Part shown: one piece after another, positions 12,194-25,721 of the stretch | Numbering within the stretch: position 1 is the first letter of the stretch | Layout: each line of letters starts with the position of its first letter | NCBI GenBank assembly: GCA_003344405.1 | Contig: NOWV01000185.1 | Span: forward strand, 1 to 64,000 | Source: Trichoplax sp. H2 | Taxonomy: Eukaryota; Placozoa; Uniplacotomia; Trichoplacea | DNA: 64,000 bases | Direction of reading: 5' to 3' | The notes under the pieces: model-generated | What the model saw: only the letters and a program-made list of their open reading frames with translations | Told to the model about the DNA's origin: nothing | The model's database searches: none | Program-made: the position numbers and the translations under genes

Positions 12194-12868
12194 CTTGGCA
12201 AACTGTCATTCTGACATGTTCTATGTCGCATATTCTTTGAAAGTGAAGGCGATACATCCTCCTTCTTAGCTACAATTTCTGAGATTGCTTTAACTGTAAT
12301 ATCGTAAATAAATGATAATATGATCGATAATATACATTTCGTAATCGATAAAGAATTTCGATACAGCTTTGACTTCCAATGACAAATTCTAGAGTGCCGA
12401 TATTAGCTTTCATCGTGTTTATTTACTTTTTAGTAGAGAAAAATAAGAGATGTTTTTCGAAGTTGAAAAGTATAAGACAGAACATTTTCGGAGTGGATGA
12501 CCCTGAACTTCATTCATTTAGTTTACAAGAGTGTGTCAACAATCATGTACATTAACTAGTACTGTAGTAATATCTAGTCGATACCTTTTTAAAAATGAAA
12601 ATATACCTCAATTAAGGCTAGTAATAATACAGAATCGCCCTTACAGCCCAGTTAGAAGTTGCTATTCCATAAAATAGCAGGGTATAGGCATACTTTAATT
12701 AAATGAAATTTGACCAACTTATTATAAAGGGCCATGCAACCTCAAATGAAGCAACATTTGAACCCTTACGAATAAAATATATATTACAGTAGTTGTTAAA
12801 TAATTATAATGTAATAAATAAAAATTCGCGAACATTCACATTAAAAGAAAGTTTGGTTCGTAGTATAA
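12194..12868. other. Tail-to-tail spacer between pyrophosphatase and FNIP
   Basis: AT-rich with no coding sequence recognised. Carries the PPase poly(A) signal AATAAA at 12307-12312. No repeat array seen. Confidence 0.6.
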
Positions 12869-15800
12869 CTAGAATGCCATCTGAGGACCAGCTTTCGCGA
12901 CGGCGTAGAGTAACGGCAAATCAGCCTTGTCAAACCTGAAAGAGTTATCATCAGTCACTACAGCTATCTGGAACTGTACCTAATAATTTCTATCGTCAGA
13001 ATAATAGCTTTATAACGCTATTTACCCTAAATGCCTAGATATTTGCTCCTCTTTAATACTAGCGTTAGCAGTGATGTATTGAGATAAGACCTAAAATAAT
13101 AATTTTTATTTCTGTAAATAATAATAAATACCCACAAATTTGGATTTACATATATCGAATTTCTTACCGTGCTTTTGAGAAATATTTCTGATAGACAATC
13201 CTCCAAATGCATCATGCACTAGATAGTTGAGGAAATAACAGTGAATAACATAACAATAACATATACAGGATTATGTTGTAGTAAGCAATGATCATACAAG
13301 TGCTTACAAAGTAAGGAGGAAATAATTTTCGAAGATTTTTTACAGAATTTAACATTGCAGAAACAAGCGGGGATGCGGATATTTCTTTCCTTGCTACTTC
13401 ATTCCTAATTTTTAGCAATTAATTATGATTTAGGAATGCCGGTCAATAATTTTACTATCTATAATAGTATGAATTTACAATACCTTGCATCGTTGTTGTT
13501 GGCAATATACATTTCACAGGACCTTTCAAAAGAATTAAAAATTTGCTTAGTGATGATAATCTCGGCAACTGTAAATTGTTACTTTTCATAATTTGTAGTT
13601 ACCATGTATCTGTGTCCGCAACAATACATACAGATTCAGCGATTTCTTCATCTAAAGCCGAACACTAATATGATAGAAAGATTCACGTCATGCATGTTCA
13701 AAGTTTAGGATGAGCTTCTTACTACCTCTTACATACCTCAACAGAATGTTTTAAGTCATCTATCATCTTCTCCTTAAAATTCATTGCTGGAGTTCCATGC
13801 AAAACGAAATCTGGCATATACTCGTCGTTGTAACTATGCAAGAGCAAATAATAATAGTTATACGATAACACCCGGATAAAGTACTGTTAATATATGACAA
13901 CTTTTTAATAATTATTAGAAATTAATCGGCGCTATTATCGTAGTACTACTTGTGAAATATCATTACTTACTCAGCTAAGAACGAGCGTCCAAAGTTAAAG
14001 CTATGATGAAAATGCGTCTCCGAACATCTAATGAGTAGAATATAGATAAGCTCAAATTAGGTTAAAATTGCGAAAATTAATCATATGTTTGAATATTATA
14101 CTCACAGATTATTTACAGGTTTAGGGGAGTTACATTTTTTTGTCCTAGAATAGCGACAAAAAATAGCAACAACATACCGCTACAGGTCAGAAATTGTCAT
14201 ACACTTTTAAAAATTGAAGAACACTTCTTACTTTGGTAATGGAATTTCCTTAAATCCGTCATATAGAGCGTCGACATCTTCGTCAGATTCAGCTCCCTCC
14301 AATGAGGAATTATCTTGACTATCTTTTGATGAAGATGTATCACCGCCTGCAGACTGACATCTAGCTCTACCTGTAATTTTTTCGAACTCTGTATCCTCAA
14401 CAATAGTACTGTTGGCTGCTATCATTTTTTCTGCTAACTCTATGGCGGCATCCGCAGCATTTAAAGGTTTTTCTTTAACCGGATTCTTGACAATTTCATG
14501 AATACAGTTTTCAGAGTAAGCTCTTAGTTTGAGTAATGGAGCTTTCTTTTCTTTGTATTCGGCATCAATCAAAGTTCTCTCATCATCGATTTCATTAAGC
14601 CATTCAATGGTAATTTCATCATCTTCGTAAATTTCACTACATCTGATAAAGTAGCTTAAAAGGTATAATATATTCCTCACTACCGGAGCGTTTTTACCAA
14701 CAACAATAGTTCGACATATTCTGGTATCTGAGCCAACACTACCATAGAGATCACTAATAAAGAATGATGAGGAAAGGTGTACAGCTTATTGAATAAACCA
14801 AGGCCCTAACTGAAATTACTGATAGAGTATTAATGCTAGTTTCATACCCTAATTGAGCCCACACTGGATTGTAAGGAAGCGAGCGCGCCAATTCGTTCAA
14901 CTAAGAGAATATACATGATTAACATATCTTGGTTATAATTGAAAAAGAAGTTAGGGGTAGTAACAGGCTACAATGTCACACTTTTCACACTTACAGATAC
15001 AGAAAAACGTTTATCATAATAGGACGGATAGGGCGATTTTTCATCAGGAGCAACTGTAGAGACCCACGCAAGGTGATGACGTAGGACAGCGGTGATTAAC
15101 TTTGAAATGAAACTGTAAAAAATTTTATGCAATCAGGTTAAGAAAATATTCTTTTATGAATCGTAGATGACGTGAACAATTCATCGCATTAAAAAACAAA
15201 AAACATACAAATTATATTTCGGTTCATTAAATCTTTCGACCATTTGTACTAAGGTATCCACAAAACGCGAACATATTTCGTCTCGTTGATTATTCATAGC
15301 TAGTAAATTAAGCCACACCGGTTCCTGAATAAGCAATAATACATACTGTTACGCAATGATTTCGATGCTGAAAATACAAAGTAAAGCCAATTTCGATGGC
15401 ATATTTCAATATAGTCAATGCAAATACCCTTACCGGCATACGAATAGCAGAATATAACTGGCATACCGTATTCTTAAATTTGGTAACAGCCTGAAATCCA
15501 TGTTTGCGTATAAAAGGAGGAAAGAAATTATTGTATCATACTAACTGTGCAACAAGAATGACAAATTAATCAGCTTCTTACTTCAGTAATAATCGCATAA
15601 AAGTTAGATTTGTCATCAAAGTTTCTATTAATAATTTCCTTAAGTCGGTTAATATGGGATTCCAATACCATAAAATGAGAAAAGAAAAATCTCTTGAAGG
15701 ACCTAAAAAGGGACAGGGTAAACGTTATACTTAAATAAGAAGGACAAGACCAACAACGTAAACGAAATATTCAAATGATATGCATCCAAGTTTACTAACT

Positions 15801-18800
15801 TAATTTTACAGGCATTTTCTTTACTATCATCCCACAAGTTAAATATGATTCCAACGGCTAATTTAAGCTTTCTTCTTCTAGTATTAGAACAATTCTGTAA
15901 TAGAAAGTAATGTTATAAGTAGGAGTATATCACATTAAATTTGTGTAACGTAACTAACTGGAGAATTTTCTGCTTCTTGTATCTGCGAGTTGTCTTCTGA
16001 GAATCCAAATTCGAGACTTGTGGACTTATTGCGGAACAGTCTACGCTGGTAGCTTCCGTGAAAGGTAGCCGGTGACTGCGGGTAAAATAAATAGCTACCT
16101 TTCAAAGAGCTTGATTCTATAAGATATAGCGTAAAAAATCATCCCATTTAGAGAAGAACTATCAATACGAGTATGTGATAAGTTTAAAATAATAATAATC
16201 TTATTGTTCCAATTGTATTAATAGACGACATTATTGAATTCTTGTCGCATTTACCAAATGAATCGGCGCTACCAACTGTAAAAAAATTGAATTTGCATTA
16301 GATGGAAAATATCTTTTCATTATTAATCATTTTGTTAGATACAATGCATGCAAGCATCTCAATGAACGTCGATGTTATGTCAATTATTAAATTTATCATT
16401 AATACTAAGCATTTATACTTACCGCCAAATCCAGAATCACGTCTACCGGTACGAGCAGGAATATTGATTAAACCTTTAAGACCATCAATCAACGAAGTAA
16501 ATCAATATAAAGTGTATGCTAGTTTATATTAAAGATCATATATTTATACAGTTCGATAAACATGTATACATACAATCGACAGAATAATTATGCTTTGCCA
16601 GGCTAGTACGCGGACTTGCTTCTAATGATTAAAACATATAGTGATAAAAATTGAAGAAATTTCGCTGGACGCTAGTTAATCTAAGTTCTAAAATTGTAAA
16701 CCACTTTAATATAACTAGTAAAAGTAAAAATCGCTCGATATTAGAGTACCATCACTTAAAATTATTATTCAATTTTAGTATGTAAGCAAAGCGATATTTT
16801 GATTGGATGAAATAACGTTTATTGGACAACGAGATGAACAAGCAAAGTCGGCAGTCATAAACGTTTTCATATTCTGCTAGTATACGTATAAGTAGAATTG
16901 CTTTAGTAAGGAAGGTGTTAGTACCTTGTCTGAGTATGGAAGTCGACATGGACTTTGAAGTAAGGGCTACACAAAGGTAAATAATATATTGAATTATTAA
17001 TGTTACGAAAGCCGTAGTCGACAAATCGGTCAGTGACTGTAACATATAGCGTAGGCTTACGTCGAGAACTGACGCGTAGTTCATCTAGACTTGATCTTGC
17101 ATAAGACGATTTAGATGACGTATCGTCAGCTTTATTATCAATTCTAAAAAAGGAGATGTAAAATTAATAATACGCCATGAGTAAAGTTAATAATTACTCA
17201 TATATTAATTTTATCAAATTATAGAGGGTAGATCATTAAACTATCTGCTGTACCTATCCAACGTAAATACTTTGGTTACTAATAGTTGTGGAGGTATTCT
17301 AATTTCGTGGACTTTTACAGTGGTTTTGTCAATTTTAACGGCGACAGAACCAAACATAATTTCTTTAAACATTTTAATATCGGAATTAATTTGATTGCCT
17401 TGATTGCCATCTGAGGGGAAACGTCTACCATTCTTTCCAGTATCTAACAGTAACGACTTTTGTCCATGATGATCTTCTTGAAATATTAAGATACGAATTT
17501 GTTTCTCGTCGAAAGGAGGAGATGGCAATCTAAAAGTGATACAGTTTATGTCAATAATAGTGAATTGTTACTCATCAGTGCAGTACATAAATCAATCATT
17601 TACCAGGTATGTTATACATGGAATAAAGTCTATCAATCATTACTTGACTATAGCGATAACGTTGCACCATGTTGTATTAATTTAAAATTTTATATTAATA
17701 TCGAGAGAATAAGAAAGAGCCAATGTTTTGCATTTTAAGTCATAAAAAGTCGATTGATAATGGAACTACGTAATGTTGCTCCTCATTAATTAGGGCGCAA
17801 TTGTTTGAGAATGTTCAGCCAGGGCTACTATTTTGATATCACTGCGTTAGTTTAGTGGTAACATTTTGAAGAGTTATAGGCATTGATGTCCAAATGGTAT
17901 AATGGCAAAGCAGTAAATTTAATGCCTCGGTACACATTGTAGTAAAATACTCGCATGTCAAAGGATTGAGCAGAGCGAGCTCTATGAATAGGTTAATTTT
18001 GCCAACAATTAATGATTAGTACCAAACTCATGACATTCGTATGTACAAATTGTAGACATATCGAGAATTTTTGCCTTAATTTCTTTTAATTCAAAAGAAA
18101 TCTTTCAAAACACAATTTACTATTGATAATTATAGTTTATGACTACAGATCAGCACGCGATATTACAAGGGTCTACTATAGTATATTTAATAGAAAGAAT
18201 AACTGTTATGAGCAATACTAATTCATTTACGTATAATTCAGAAATTGTTTATATTGCAGTAAACATGAATAGGAGCGTGTAGATGATCTAGTACACTATA
18301 ACTTTGGCAATTGGAGAAAAAATGGATGAATTACGTTTTAAAGTGGATGTAGCATACACGCGTAATTTGCTTGTTTTATCCAGTAATCAATCAGTATCAC
18401 TGTAAGTTACAAGTAGAAGAATATGGGACCAATAAAATGCACATGTTTTCATTTTGGTGTTGGTAAGAATATTTACCATGGATAGCTAGTTGTAAGTTTA
18501 CTGTAAGCGAGTGAATTACTTGGATTCTACAAATTGATGGTAACGCGCTGATTATTCTACCCCATTCATTCTAACATAAACATCACTGACGTTCATATAA
18601 CAACAGACTACCGTAGAATAAGAGGCCTTAAAGTCAGATTTTGTGTTGGTTCAATTTGCTTACTACAGTTTACATTAAGAAGATGTTGCATCATTATCTA
18701 GTGGATTACATCGTTTTGGACAAAAGCGACATGTAATTCGATTTGAACCATTGCTAATTGTAAGCATTGACAAGAAGATTTTCATGTTATCAATTTAAAA

Positions 18801-19744
18801 AGTGTATATGGATAGGAGGCTGTAGGTGATATTGCGAAATGATGAGTCGAAAAGGTGCAGACTTTAAGACGTTCATAATGATTATGGTGGAATGAGTCAT
18901 CGATTGTACAGTACTTGTATTATTTTGTATTCATGGCATAGGGAATGTAATATCGGACAACGACAAGAAGTAAGAATGAAATAAGAACATTGTAAAATCA
19001 AAAATTGTCTACTACAGTGCCATAAAGTGTATTCAACCTAGTAAGGTCGATCATGGTAGAACATTTTGTGAAGAGACTTACTTTGGTTTGGCATGGCTTT
19101 CTACTTGACTGCTTGACATTGATTGAAGATTTATATAGCAGCAAATGAAAAAAAAAACATTCAACTTGCAATCATTGCATCATACATAATACAGTCCATA
19201 CCAATGTCTATAGACATCAAGACCACTGGTAGTGCAATCAAGCAATAGGTTGATTGTAATTATCCTATCAACTTGTAGTCGACAAATTATTTATTGTCAA
19301 ATAAGCACCTGCAATCACAGTTGTACTGCGCTCTAAGTTTGTTTTACTGTTTCTATGGACTACCGCCATTCATCAATCTCTTTACTGATACAGTATCGAT
19401 GGACGCAGTTTCCATTCAGCAATATGGCGAGGTTGATCATTGTAAATACTGTAATACATATCTCTAACCCTTTCCACTGTCTTTTTCTGTCGACTAGCAC
19501 TTGTATGTACTGTATTGGACTGTACTAAAGAATTGGTATTTTTTTCTCCTTTTTTTGTGAGGACTATAGCCATGATTGTCAATTGACTGGCCATGGCCAT
19601 TACTGTATATCCTATCAACATTGTCTACTGTAGTATGGTAGTATGCAGTATGACGATGACGTTGTGTACTAATGATTGAACTTACATGACGTCTTGTTCT
19701 TCTTTATGAGAAAAGGATAGAGTTGCTGCTATCTTAGAAAGCAT
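12869..19744 (-). CDS. FNIP1: Folliculin-interacting protein (FNIP1/2 homologue), about 20-21 exons
   Basis: Exons, high to low: 19744-19686 (tentative first), 17529-17254, 17143-17061, 16473-16423, 16275-16255 (21 nt), 16116-15959, 15894-15800, about 15703-15583, 15490-15434, 15324-15209, 15112-14995, 14900-14848, 14753-14232, 14027-13971, 13833-13737, 13664-13603, 13522-13484, 13404-13308, 13218-13168, 13090-13026, 12935-12869. About 754 residues against about 1,100 in human. FNIP blocks: FDEKQIRILIFQ, EIMFGSVAVKIDKTTVKVHE, IRIPPQL, SYQRRLFRNKSTSLEFG, FFFSHFMVLESHINRLK, EPVWLNLLAM, ITAVLRHHLAWVSTV, LPYNPVWAQLGDLYGSVGSD, NFGRSFL, YMPDFVLHG, EEIAESVCIVADTD, CMMHLEDCLSEIFLKS and DLPLLYAVAKA. 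In animals FNIP binds folliculin (FLCN GAP complex) at lysosomes, regulates RagC/D and AMPK signalling, and is an HSP90 co-chaperone. The difference in length is mostly in the poorly conserved, acidic central linker (14232-14680). FNIP1 versus FNIP2 cannot be assigned: likely the single pre-duplication orthologue. Confidence 0.9.
19686..19744 (-). CDS. Tentative first coding exon of FNIP
   Basis: Reads MLSKIAATLSFSHKEEQDV and ends in phase 2 at a strong GTAAGT donor, exactly the phase needed to join the next exon (ILPSPPFDEKQIRIL) at 17529. The position and the short basic/hydrophobic character resemble the start of vertebrate FNIPs, which also have a short leader before the FD-x-x-QIR block. 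The intron would be about 2.15 kb, much longer than the others in this gene. Confidence 0.48.
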
Positions 19745-20346
19745 GTTGAACGGTTGATCATGTACACCAGTTGTATATAGACACTGGTTAAGCAGAGAAA
19801 TTCATCCAGAAATGGAAAGGTTGTTTTTGTAGAATGTAGAGTATTTTGCAGCAGTAGTAGGTCGCTATCGACAACCAATGTTTTGATTGGGAAATGACTG
19901 TCAATTGGAATAGGAAAGGTAGACTACATCAATGGATTATCTACTCCTCCTACTACCGTATAATATAAACTGTTGGCTATTGCAATACTATGTAGGATAG
20001 TAATCAGTCAAGATTGCTTGCAGAACGATTTGACCGCTATTGAAAAATGAAGGATGGAAAGCTTGACCAACACTCTCGCTGTTGTCTCCTCCACTGACAA
20101 TTGTTGTATCAAAGAGATCCAATCTACTCCAACGGCTGTCCACTACAGTATCCAACAACCATTTCAATTCAATGACTTTAACAAACCCCTTTTTCTTCTT
20201 TTTAGACACAACTCTTGACAGACAAATGTTTCTCAATCTCTCCAGCACCAATTTTCAAGCTCAATTTCAAGTCGATTGGACATGCAATTCAATGAATTGC
20301 CAGAGACATGTTGGAAGATTCCACTTTGGCTAAGTGCAAAAGAATT

Positions 20347-20402
20347 CCTTCACCCAAGTACCTTCACCCTACTACCTTCACCCTACTACCTTCACCCTAC
20401 TA
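20347..20402. repeat. 14-bp tandem repeat, 4 copies
   Basis: CCTTCACCCTACTA is repeated three times exactly (20361-20402), preceded by one diverged copy, CCTTCACCCAAGTA (20347-20360). Confidence 0.9.
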
Positions 20403-20679
20403 CTGCTGGACCGCTATGCTATTGTCAATAACAATAAGGCGCGTCACCACAGTGGGGTTGAACACCGTGTCCCATGACTTGCACTTTATTCAAGTACGGT
20501 GAAATAAAATGCCCATAGTTTTACCTTAGCTCGATACTTGTGTTTCAACGCTATCGACGGAGTGACTAGGGTGGACTGTTTACAGGGGGCAGTCCGATGC
20601 ATGATATCCACATGACGCTCCTCATTCAAAGCCATTTCCCATACAAACCAATACAGAGTCTGTGACCTAGACGGTACAG

Positions 20680-21060
20680 TACAGTACGGTACAGGAGAAC
20701 TGGTTCCGAAAGTAGCGTCACGTGCTCATCCGGTGGCTTGTGCGTCAGCACATAGCTGAGTGACTGAGTCATCCGAAATACTTTCCAGTCCAGGTTAGGT
20801 TAGTCGCTGATGACAGCTTGGACAGACAGAAAAGTCCTCCAACGACGAGAGGGTAATGGGAGTTGTCTGTCCAACTTCTTGGTACTAGTACAGTACCGGT
20901 AAAGTACCGGTACAGTACTGGTATGGATTGTGTACAGTACAGTACTGTACGGTAGACTACAGATCGTGCAGTACTGTACAGTACTGTACACTGTAAAGCT
21001 GTCGAGAAAGTCACCTACCGATCCCAAGCTTGGGAACGCATGAATGTGTACAGTACAGCA
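20680..21060. repeat. GTAC/TACAGTAC palindromic motif cluster in the FNIP-STOML1 divergent spacer
   Basis: Dense self-complementary strings such as GTACAGTACAGTACGGTAC (about 20679), AGTACCGGTACAGTACTGGT (about 20902) and GCAGTACTGTACAGTACTGT (about 20970). A diverged direct repeat built on GTCACC..CGATCCCA..TTGGG..CGCAT also recurs, near 21009 and 21070. The cluster is strongly palindromic, so it could extrude hairpins or bind a dimeric factor; neither is shown by sequence alone. Confidence 0.75.
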
Positions 21061-21665
21061 GTCCAAAACGTCACCCATCGATCCCATTGTTGGGCGCGCA
21101 TAGACAGTTGGACACTGGACGGTACGCAAACAATTCATCATCCAAGTTTCAAACTGGACGCCATTGTCTATACTTTACTGTACCATGGACGATGCAGCTG
21201 AGATTGGCGACAGTGGCCTGTCTAAATCAATGATTGCTATGCTTTTCTTTTCACCACAGTCATGGACTACAATACCAAATGTCCTCGATAGTCCATGACC
21301 ACCATTGCAACAGTAGTCTAGACTACAGTATGACCACCGTGCTACAAGCGTACTGTACAACTCTCCTCAGGCTCATTTCCCTTATTCAACGGTTTTGTTT
21401 TGGTACTGAACCTTCGACCGATGCAATGACAACAACATCAACACAAAATCGGTGTACCATCTCCAACCTGCTATTGTGGACCAAAATGCCGCTAGCATCC
21501 TAGGCTACAGTATGGCGAGTGGAGAAGACAGCCAGTCGTCTGTTGCACCACGCCATGGTACCGTACTGCGCAGGGTCGTCAACGACAGTCATAAGAAGCA
21601 GGTGACCCACTGGAAAGGTTGAAGCCATCGCCACTTCAACTTGGACCCGATTACGATCGAGGAAA

Positions 21666-24428
21666 ATGGTGACGATGAAATATAACGCAATTCCTCTTGA
21701 CGATAGGCAACTAACGGCTAACCAATTACCATGTAAGGCAATTAAGAATGTTTTGAAAATGATTAAGACTAGCTCAGTAGACACGTTGCCTTGGAAGAGA
21801 CTTGATTTCTTCTCCTTATTGATGTTATTTATTATTATTATGATGGATAGCCAAAAAGTTCCATCCATGCTATTATGTCATCGTGTCGCTATGTTACCTG
21901 CTGATGCTGATAACATCGCCTTTCTCATGGTACTTCTGCTTAAAGGTAGGCCTGATCATCCAAGCTGAATTCTATCAGTGCAATCAATGATCATTAGTCT
22001 TGCTTTGTAAACCCAATTTACTCTACTCCAATCTATCAGCCATAAGTCAACAGTTAGCGATGTCTAATTGACTACCATTGGGCTTTCAACGCTGAAATGC
22101 AACACTTCCACTTCTGCTCAAGTACAGTATACACTTCGGTGATTCAATCCAATATCTTGCTACAGTATCCATGCATATTCGCTTTTCAGCGTAATAGCAG
22201 AAGTACAGTATACACTTCGGTGATCCAATCCAATATCTTGCTACAGTATCCATGCATATTCGCTTTTCAGCATAATAACTGTACTACTTGCCATAGGACT
22301 ACCTTGTTGGATAGGCTAGATCCCACCTACTTCACATTATAATTATTGACTAACTATACATTATCTTCACTGCCGTGTAATATTATCTAGCAATCGTATC
22401 AATGATTTACATTCGCAAGTTGATCTTAGCCAATATATTTCTCAGCAAGTGAAATAAAACTCTTCAATAAATTACATAGAATTTGCCTAAAAATACTTAA
22501 AAAAAAACAAACAACAATAATTAAGACGAGTGGTCGATGTGCTTCATCACAACATTAGATCAATACCGTACTGAATACCTAAAGCGAAATGACATCCATA
22601 CTATGGCAACTGTGATCATTATATATTAATTATTCAAAACGATCCATTGCTGCTGCTATACTGTAAAGAGTCGTCAACATGTATTGATGCTATCGAACTG
22701 AAAGATGTAGTAATGAGTGAACTTTCCCTTTAAAGTATAATGAAATGAATTGAGCTGACGTTATTCAATGATATACATAGGCGGTCAAGGAATATGAAGT
22801 ATTATCCATTTTCCGCCTTGGCAGACTACTTCCGCCCAAGAAATCAGGTTAGATAATTAATTGTGACGCTACTTATCTCAAAATAACAACTTATACAACT
22901 TGGTTACTGCCGTATATCACCACAATGCTACTCTAGGCGTTAAAACATTAGTAATGATCTTGTTTATCAAGCCAATTATCGCAACCCAGGTGGATATTGT
23001 GCAATGACCTTGCACGTATTGCTAAACTCGTCCTACAACATCTAAGCCGGTAATCGAGGATGATCCTGTTTTGAATACTAACATTACACATTTTTTCAAG
23101 GTATTAACGTAATTTTACCGTGTATTGACAACTGGACCATTTGCGACATGAGGACTCGTGCATTCAACGTACCGCCCCAACAGGTAAATAATAATGATAA
23201 TCATAACGTGCGTAAGTTGTGACTGTGCTACTTACATTCGTTTTTACTGTACTGCAAGTTGAGAAAATTGCAGTATTTCCTGTACTTTCTGAGCTGGTTC
23301 TATAATTTACGTAGTACCTGTAGATAATAGTTTTTAGCCATCTAAATGATGACGTATAACATTGCTTCCAATCTTTTTTTTCCAGATTTTAACTCAAGAT
23401 AAGGCTACTATCTCTATTGGCGCATCCATCTATTATCGTATTCATGATGCAAATACCTCTATAATGGCAACGCAGGATCTAAATTGTTCATCACGAACAA
23501 TCGCTCAAACTTCTGTCAAAAATATTCTTACAACAAAAACTGTACAGGAAATTGAATCGAAATTGCCACATTTAAATGATGAAATTCAAGTAAAGTGAAT
23601 TTAACCTTCATTTATTGTAGCCTACAATCATGCCATGATTGATTGAATTGAACTTTTCAACTCATAAATAACGCTTATTTCTCAGATTTCATTAAACAAG
23701 GAAACAACGCTATGGGGTATGGAAATCCAGCGAGTTGAGCTGTAAGTTTATAGTTTGATTTAAAAAAGCAATAGACGCATTTAAATTGATCTTACGGTAT
23801 TGCACTATTTAATTGTAATGTATGTACCCTTCACAGAACTTTGCCCCGAGTTCTACGACGCCAAGATGATACTTCCAACCCAATCTTATTACCCGATTAC
23901 GCATATACTCCAAAAACTGACATCAATTTTGTTTCTCCTGGTTATAATACTACCTATGTTACTCCTGGTCACAACACTATTAACTATGATTCTACCGCAT
24001 TGGAAATGTTAAATACTAGCAGTAAATCACATGTAGATTCCACTGAAGCCTACAACGCGAAAGAAAATGTAAAGGCGCGCCTTTCACCACATGATATTAT
24101 TACAGCTATAGATGGCTTATGTAACAGAATCCATGTTGCTAATGTAGGAGCTGTTTACCAATTAGATTTAGAGATATCACGAGGTGTTACGGAGACTTAT
24201 TACATTGATTTAAAATATGGAGATGGATCTGCTGGTGTAGGAAAGCCAAGAAATTGTAAACCTGATTGTATCATCAGTATATCAGAAGAAGACATGGTAG
24301 ATTTATTTACGAGGCAGATATCTGCTAAAATGGCTTATATGCAAGGTAGACTAAGAGTATCTGGTAACATAGGCTCAGCAATGAAGTTAGAGAGTTTCCT
24401 ATCTTCATTGGCTGAGCGCGTGGTATAA
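21666..24428 (+). CDS. STOML1: Stomatin-like protein 1 (STOML1 / UNC-24 type): stomatin + SCP2 domain
   Basis: Firm exons: 22781-22847, 23101-23183, 23386-23589, 23686-23741, 23837-24428. Tentative first exon 21666-21857. Phases agree; with that exon the protein is 397 residues (human STOML1 398). The stomatin domain shows AVKEYEVLSIFRLGRLLPP, GINVILPCIDNW, MRTRAFNVPPQQILTQDKAT, LNCSSRTIAQTSVKNIL and ETTLWGMEIQRVEL. The last exon ends in an SCP2 lipid-transfer domain: DLEISRGVTETYYIDLKYGD, PDCIISISEEDMVDLFTRQI and MAYMQGRLRVSGNIGSAMKL. STOML1 is a membrane-associated late-endosomal protein implicated in cholesterol transfer and in modulating acid-sensing channels; C. elegans UNC-24 has the same architecture. 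AATAAA at 24547, 119 bp past the stop. Supporting the tentative exon: KYNAIPLDD resembles the N-terminal YRALPLGD sorting signal, and a hydrophobic run (FFSLLMLFIIIMM) follows. Against it: the donor is an unusual GTTCCA. Confidence 0.9.
22120..22281. repeat. 81-bp tandem duplication in STOML1 intron 1
   Basis: AAGTACAGTATACACTTCGG starts at about 22120 and again at about 22201, and the whole 81-bp unit, ending CATATTCGCTTTTCAGC, is near-identical in the two copies. The period is a multiple of 3, which keeps a spurious frame open here. Confidence 0.88.
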
Positions 24429-25721
24429 TTATTATTTTGGTAAGAGAAAGGTATCGTCGACTAATTTATGGGCTAATAATGATTAATTAATAAGAAGATA
24501 TTGCCTGTAACTTTGAATTTAATATGATGATACGCTAATTGTGCGTAATAAATTTTAATATCCATTATTTTACATTATTAGGCATCTTATGCTTGTATTT
24601 CGATTCTCAATATTCTTACAGTAATGGAAGATTCCTAGAATATTATAAATAATACATATGTATATGTCCGTATAGATCTGTACTTACATAATATACTACA
24701 TGTACATTTATTTAGTATATTTAAGGCATATACAGTACATACTGTATATCTGTACATCTGTGAATATGTAAGTAATTCATACAGTTCTTGCCCAGACAGA
24801 ATAGGAACTGCAGCAGTGTTAATTATTGACGTAAAACTACTGCCGTTGGGCGTTATCTTTGAAACATCGAAATAGGTAAAAAATTGTTATGGAGCTGTTT
24901 TAGCACAATCATTAGTATCTTAATTTATTATAATTTTTCCTTTGTAATTACATATTCTGCTGTATGTGTATTGAATGAAGATATTGTATAATAATTTTGC
25001 GTTTTAAAATCATACACAAAAGAATTTATACAGCAATGCTTCTGTTTATCTATATTACAAAAATTTTGATTACTGATGGATTCCACTGAGGAAAAAAAGC
25101 TTCCTGTTGGATATAACATTCAAAATTTTTCGACTTAGAAACATGAATAAGCTACTATCAGCAGCTATCATTTATCTACTTTTGCTAGCTTAATACAGCT
25201 TGTGATCCAATCAATGTGTAATAATGTACTACAGTATGAAACCGTAAAGATTAGGTATCGAATTTGAAGCGAGCTTTTAGCATCAATCTACTCGTCACTA
25301 GCATCGTTTTGTTATATCATTCCTGTGTATGATCTTTGTATCGTGTAAATAGCTTTTATAAATACATTGGATAGTTAACGACCGATATGTGTACCACCTG
25401 CTCATCACTCTAATTTAACAATTTCTATATATTAAGAGACGTTATGTTATAATTGTATAGGGTAGTGTTCAGGCAAATTATCGGAATATCGTACTTAGTT
25501 GATAGTTTTAGTATTACAATGTATAATCAATAAATCTTATTGTTGTAAATGTGTTATCATTAATTTTAGTGGACATGAATGAAACTTGCTGGTAGATTTA
25601 TAGCAGAAAAAGTTTGACTTTTAATAAATATAAAAATTTATACAATTTTTTTCGTTTGTAACTTCATTTGCACCTAAAGCTGTAAAGCTTCCAATGTGGT
25701 CATTGATACAATAAACTTTGA
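24429..25721. other. Tail-to-tail spacer between STOML1 and the bHLH gene
   Basis: AT-rich. A stretch of short imperfect repeats built on TACATATGTATA and TACAGTACATACTGTA lies at about 24650-24780. The STOML1 poly(A) signal is at 24547-24552. No coding region was recognised. Confidence 0.55.

Larger units (their letters stand above)
19745..21665. other. Divergent spacer between FNIP and STOML1
   Basis: Contains two repeat features listed separately (14-bp tandem repeat at 20347-20402, GTAC-rich cluster at 20680-21060). GC content appears higher here than in the rest of the window. Several open frames of 60-120 codons overlap on both strands between 20.3 and 21.9 kb but none resembles a protein family. 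Confidence 0.5.

Noticed and set aside
16298-16532. Overlapping 64- and 76-codon frames on opposite strands
   Set aside because: Only 16423-16473 on the minus strand is coding, as an FNIP exon; the rest is intron.
20769-21141. Cys/Tyr/Val-rich frames of 81-113 codons in the GTAC clusters
   Set aside because: They are translations of TACAGTAC palindromes (repeated STVQYCT-like strings) and occur in several frames and both strands at all three clusters.
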